From: an uncultured Clostridia bacterium
GTDB lineage: Bacteria > Bacillota > Clostridia > Lachnospirales > Lachnospiraceae
Direction: 5' to 3'
Length of the DNA: 22,919 nt
NCBI GenBank assembly: GCA_947304065.1
Contig: CAMZAI010000012.1
Coordinates: 1-22,919 of the forward strand
The notes under the pieces were generated by a model. The model made no database searches, was not told where the DNA came from, and saw only the letters and a program-made list of their open reading frames with translations. Of the stretch, positions 22,473 through 22,919 are shown piece after piece. The first letter of the stretch is position 1, and each line of letters opens with the position of its first letter. Position numbers and translations under genes: made by a program.

Positions 22473-22478
22473 TATAAT
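22473..22478 (+). promoter_or_regulatory. -10 box of the DUF2804 gene
   Basis: A perfect TATAAT lies 23 bp before the ATG, directly after the third palindrome. No good -35 is found at the right distance because the palindrome occupies that space, which suggests control by the factor that binds it. Confidence 0.6.
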
Positions 22479-22501
22479 TATCTTAAAAGGGGGTTCTTGG
22501 T

Positions 22502-22919
22502 ATGGAGCATGAAGTTACGGATCTACAGTTTCTCTTAAACGATGCCGGTATCATCAGGGAACCCGGATGGGCCAGGTACCCGGTGTGGACGTACAACCGG
22601 GACAGCATCAAAGCGCCGTGGTTCCGCAGGAAGGAGTGGGATTATTATCTCTTCAACACCGACAAATATGCCGTGGCGTTTACTATCTCGGACCTCGGGT
22701 ACATCGGGCTGGTGAGCGTGTCATTCATTGATCTGGTCAATGCGAAGGAGCACACCGAGTCGGAAATGATCATGCTCCCGCGCGGGAAGAAGTTCGGGCT
22801 CGGGGCTTCGGTAAAGGAGGTCGACGCATCCTGCCACACGGACAGGCTGGATCTGACCTTTGAGAGGACGGCCGGAGGGCGCAGGATACAGTGCGAATTC
22901 AGGAATTTCGACAAGAAGG
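22502..22919 (+). CDS. DUF2804 family protein, N-terminal part (3' truncated)
   Basis: An open frame starts at ATG 22502 and runs off the window (139 complete codons). AAAAGGGGG lies 8 nt before the ATG. The text matches the start of DUF2804 proteins: 'GWARYPVWTYNRDSIKAPWF' followed by 'RRKEWDYYLFNTDKYAVAFT', 'DLGYIGLVSVSFIDL', then 'LPRGKKFGLGASVKEVD' and 'RRIQCEFRNFD'. The family is thought to adopt a lipocalin-like or carotenoid-hydratase-like beta barrel; its function is not established. No signal peptide is seen. It has its own promoter beneath an array of three palindromes, so it appears to be tightly regulated. Confidence 0.82.
   Translation, partial: MEHEVTDLQFLLNDAGIIREPGWARYPVWTYNRDSIKAPWFRRKEWDYYLFNTDKYAVAFTISDLGYIGLVSVSFIDLVNAKEHTESEMIMLPRGKKFGLGASVKEVDASCHTDRLDLTFERTAGGRRIQCEFRNFDKK

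Larger units (their letters stand above)
22142..22501. other. Regulatory intergenic region without a protein gene
   Basis: This 360-bp stretch holds an orphan promoter, a candidate small RNA with terminator, and the phased palindromes before the DUF2804 gene. Between 22322 and 22387 I see nothing recognisable. Confidence 0.7.

Overview
The window looks like a chromosomal stretch of a moderately GC-rich, low-redundancy Firmicute, most likely a gut or rumen Clostridia (Lachnospiraceae-like). This is inferred from strong AGGAGG-type ribosome sites, a YtrA-type ABC operon, a QueT transporter under a preQ1 riboswitch, a zinc-ribbon MscL, a propeller-type hybrid kinase and a GH113 glycosidase. No rRNA, tRNA, phage, transposase or CRISPR array was seen. 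Both ends cut through genes.

Layout. 1-1762: the end of a sugar-type ABC solute-binding protein, then a LacI-family regulator and a bidirectional terminator. 1763-1984: a short convergent gap packed with hairpins. 1985-3373 (-): asparaginyl-tRNA synthetase. 3521-8624 (+): a 1441-residue membrane hybrid histidine kinase (propeller sensor, kinase, receiver, HPt), followed by a two-receiver protein with no output domain. 8625-9379: a non-coding segment made of two adjacent long imperfect palindromes bordered by terminator-like inverted repeats; this is the most unusual part of the window. 9380-11706 (-): a SulP anion transporter and QueT behind a good promoter and a preQ1-I riboswitch. 11783-12267 (+): a YvyF-like zinc-ribbon/HTH protein. 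12354-15269 (+): a GntR/YtrA regulator with an ABC ATPase and two membrane proteins. 15317-17728 (-): a MATE transporter and a cytosolic GH113-type glycosidase. 17855-18470 (+): mscL with its terminator. 18528-21525 (+): a second MATE transporter and prfC (RF3). 21599-22141 (+): an isochorismatase-like cysteine hydrolase. 22142-22501: a regulatory stretch with an orphan promoter/terminator pair (candidate small RNA) and three palindromes spaced exactly 32 bp apart. 22502-end (+): the start of a DUF2804 protein.

How it fits together. The SBP/LacI genes, the propeller kinase and the GH113 enzyme fit a carbohydrate-scavenging lifestyle, but nothing in the sequence ties them into one pathway. The remaining genes are housekeeping (asnS, prfC, mscL, queT) or self-contained transport modules. 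The strongest candidates for undescribed biology are the double-palindrome element (8628-9361), the phased palindrome array before the DUF2804 gene, the candidate small RNA just upstream of it, and the output-less phosphorelay pair.
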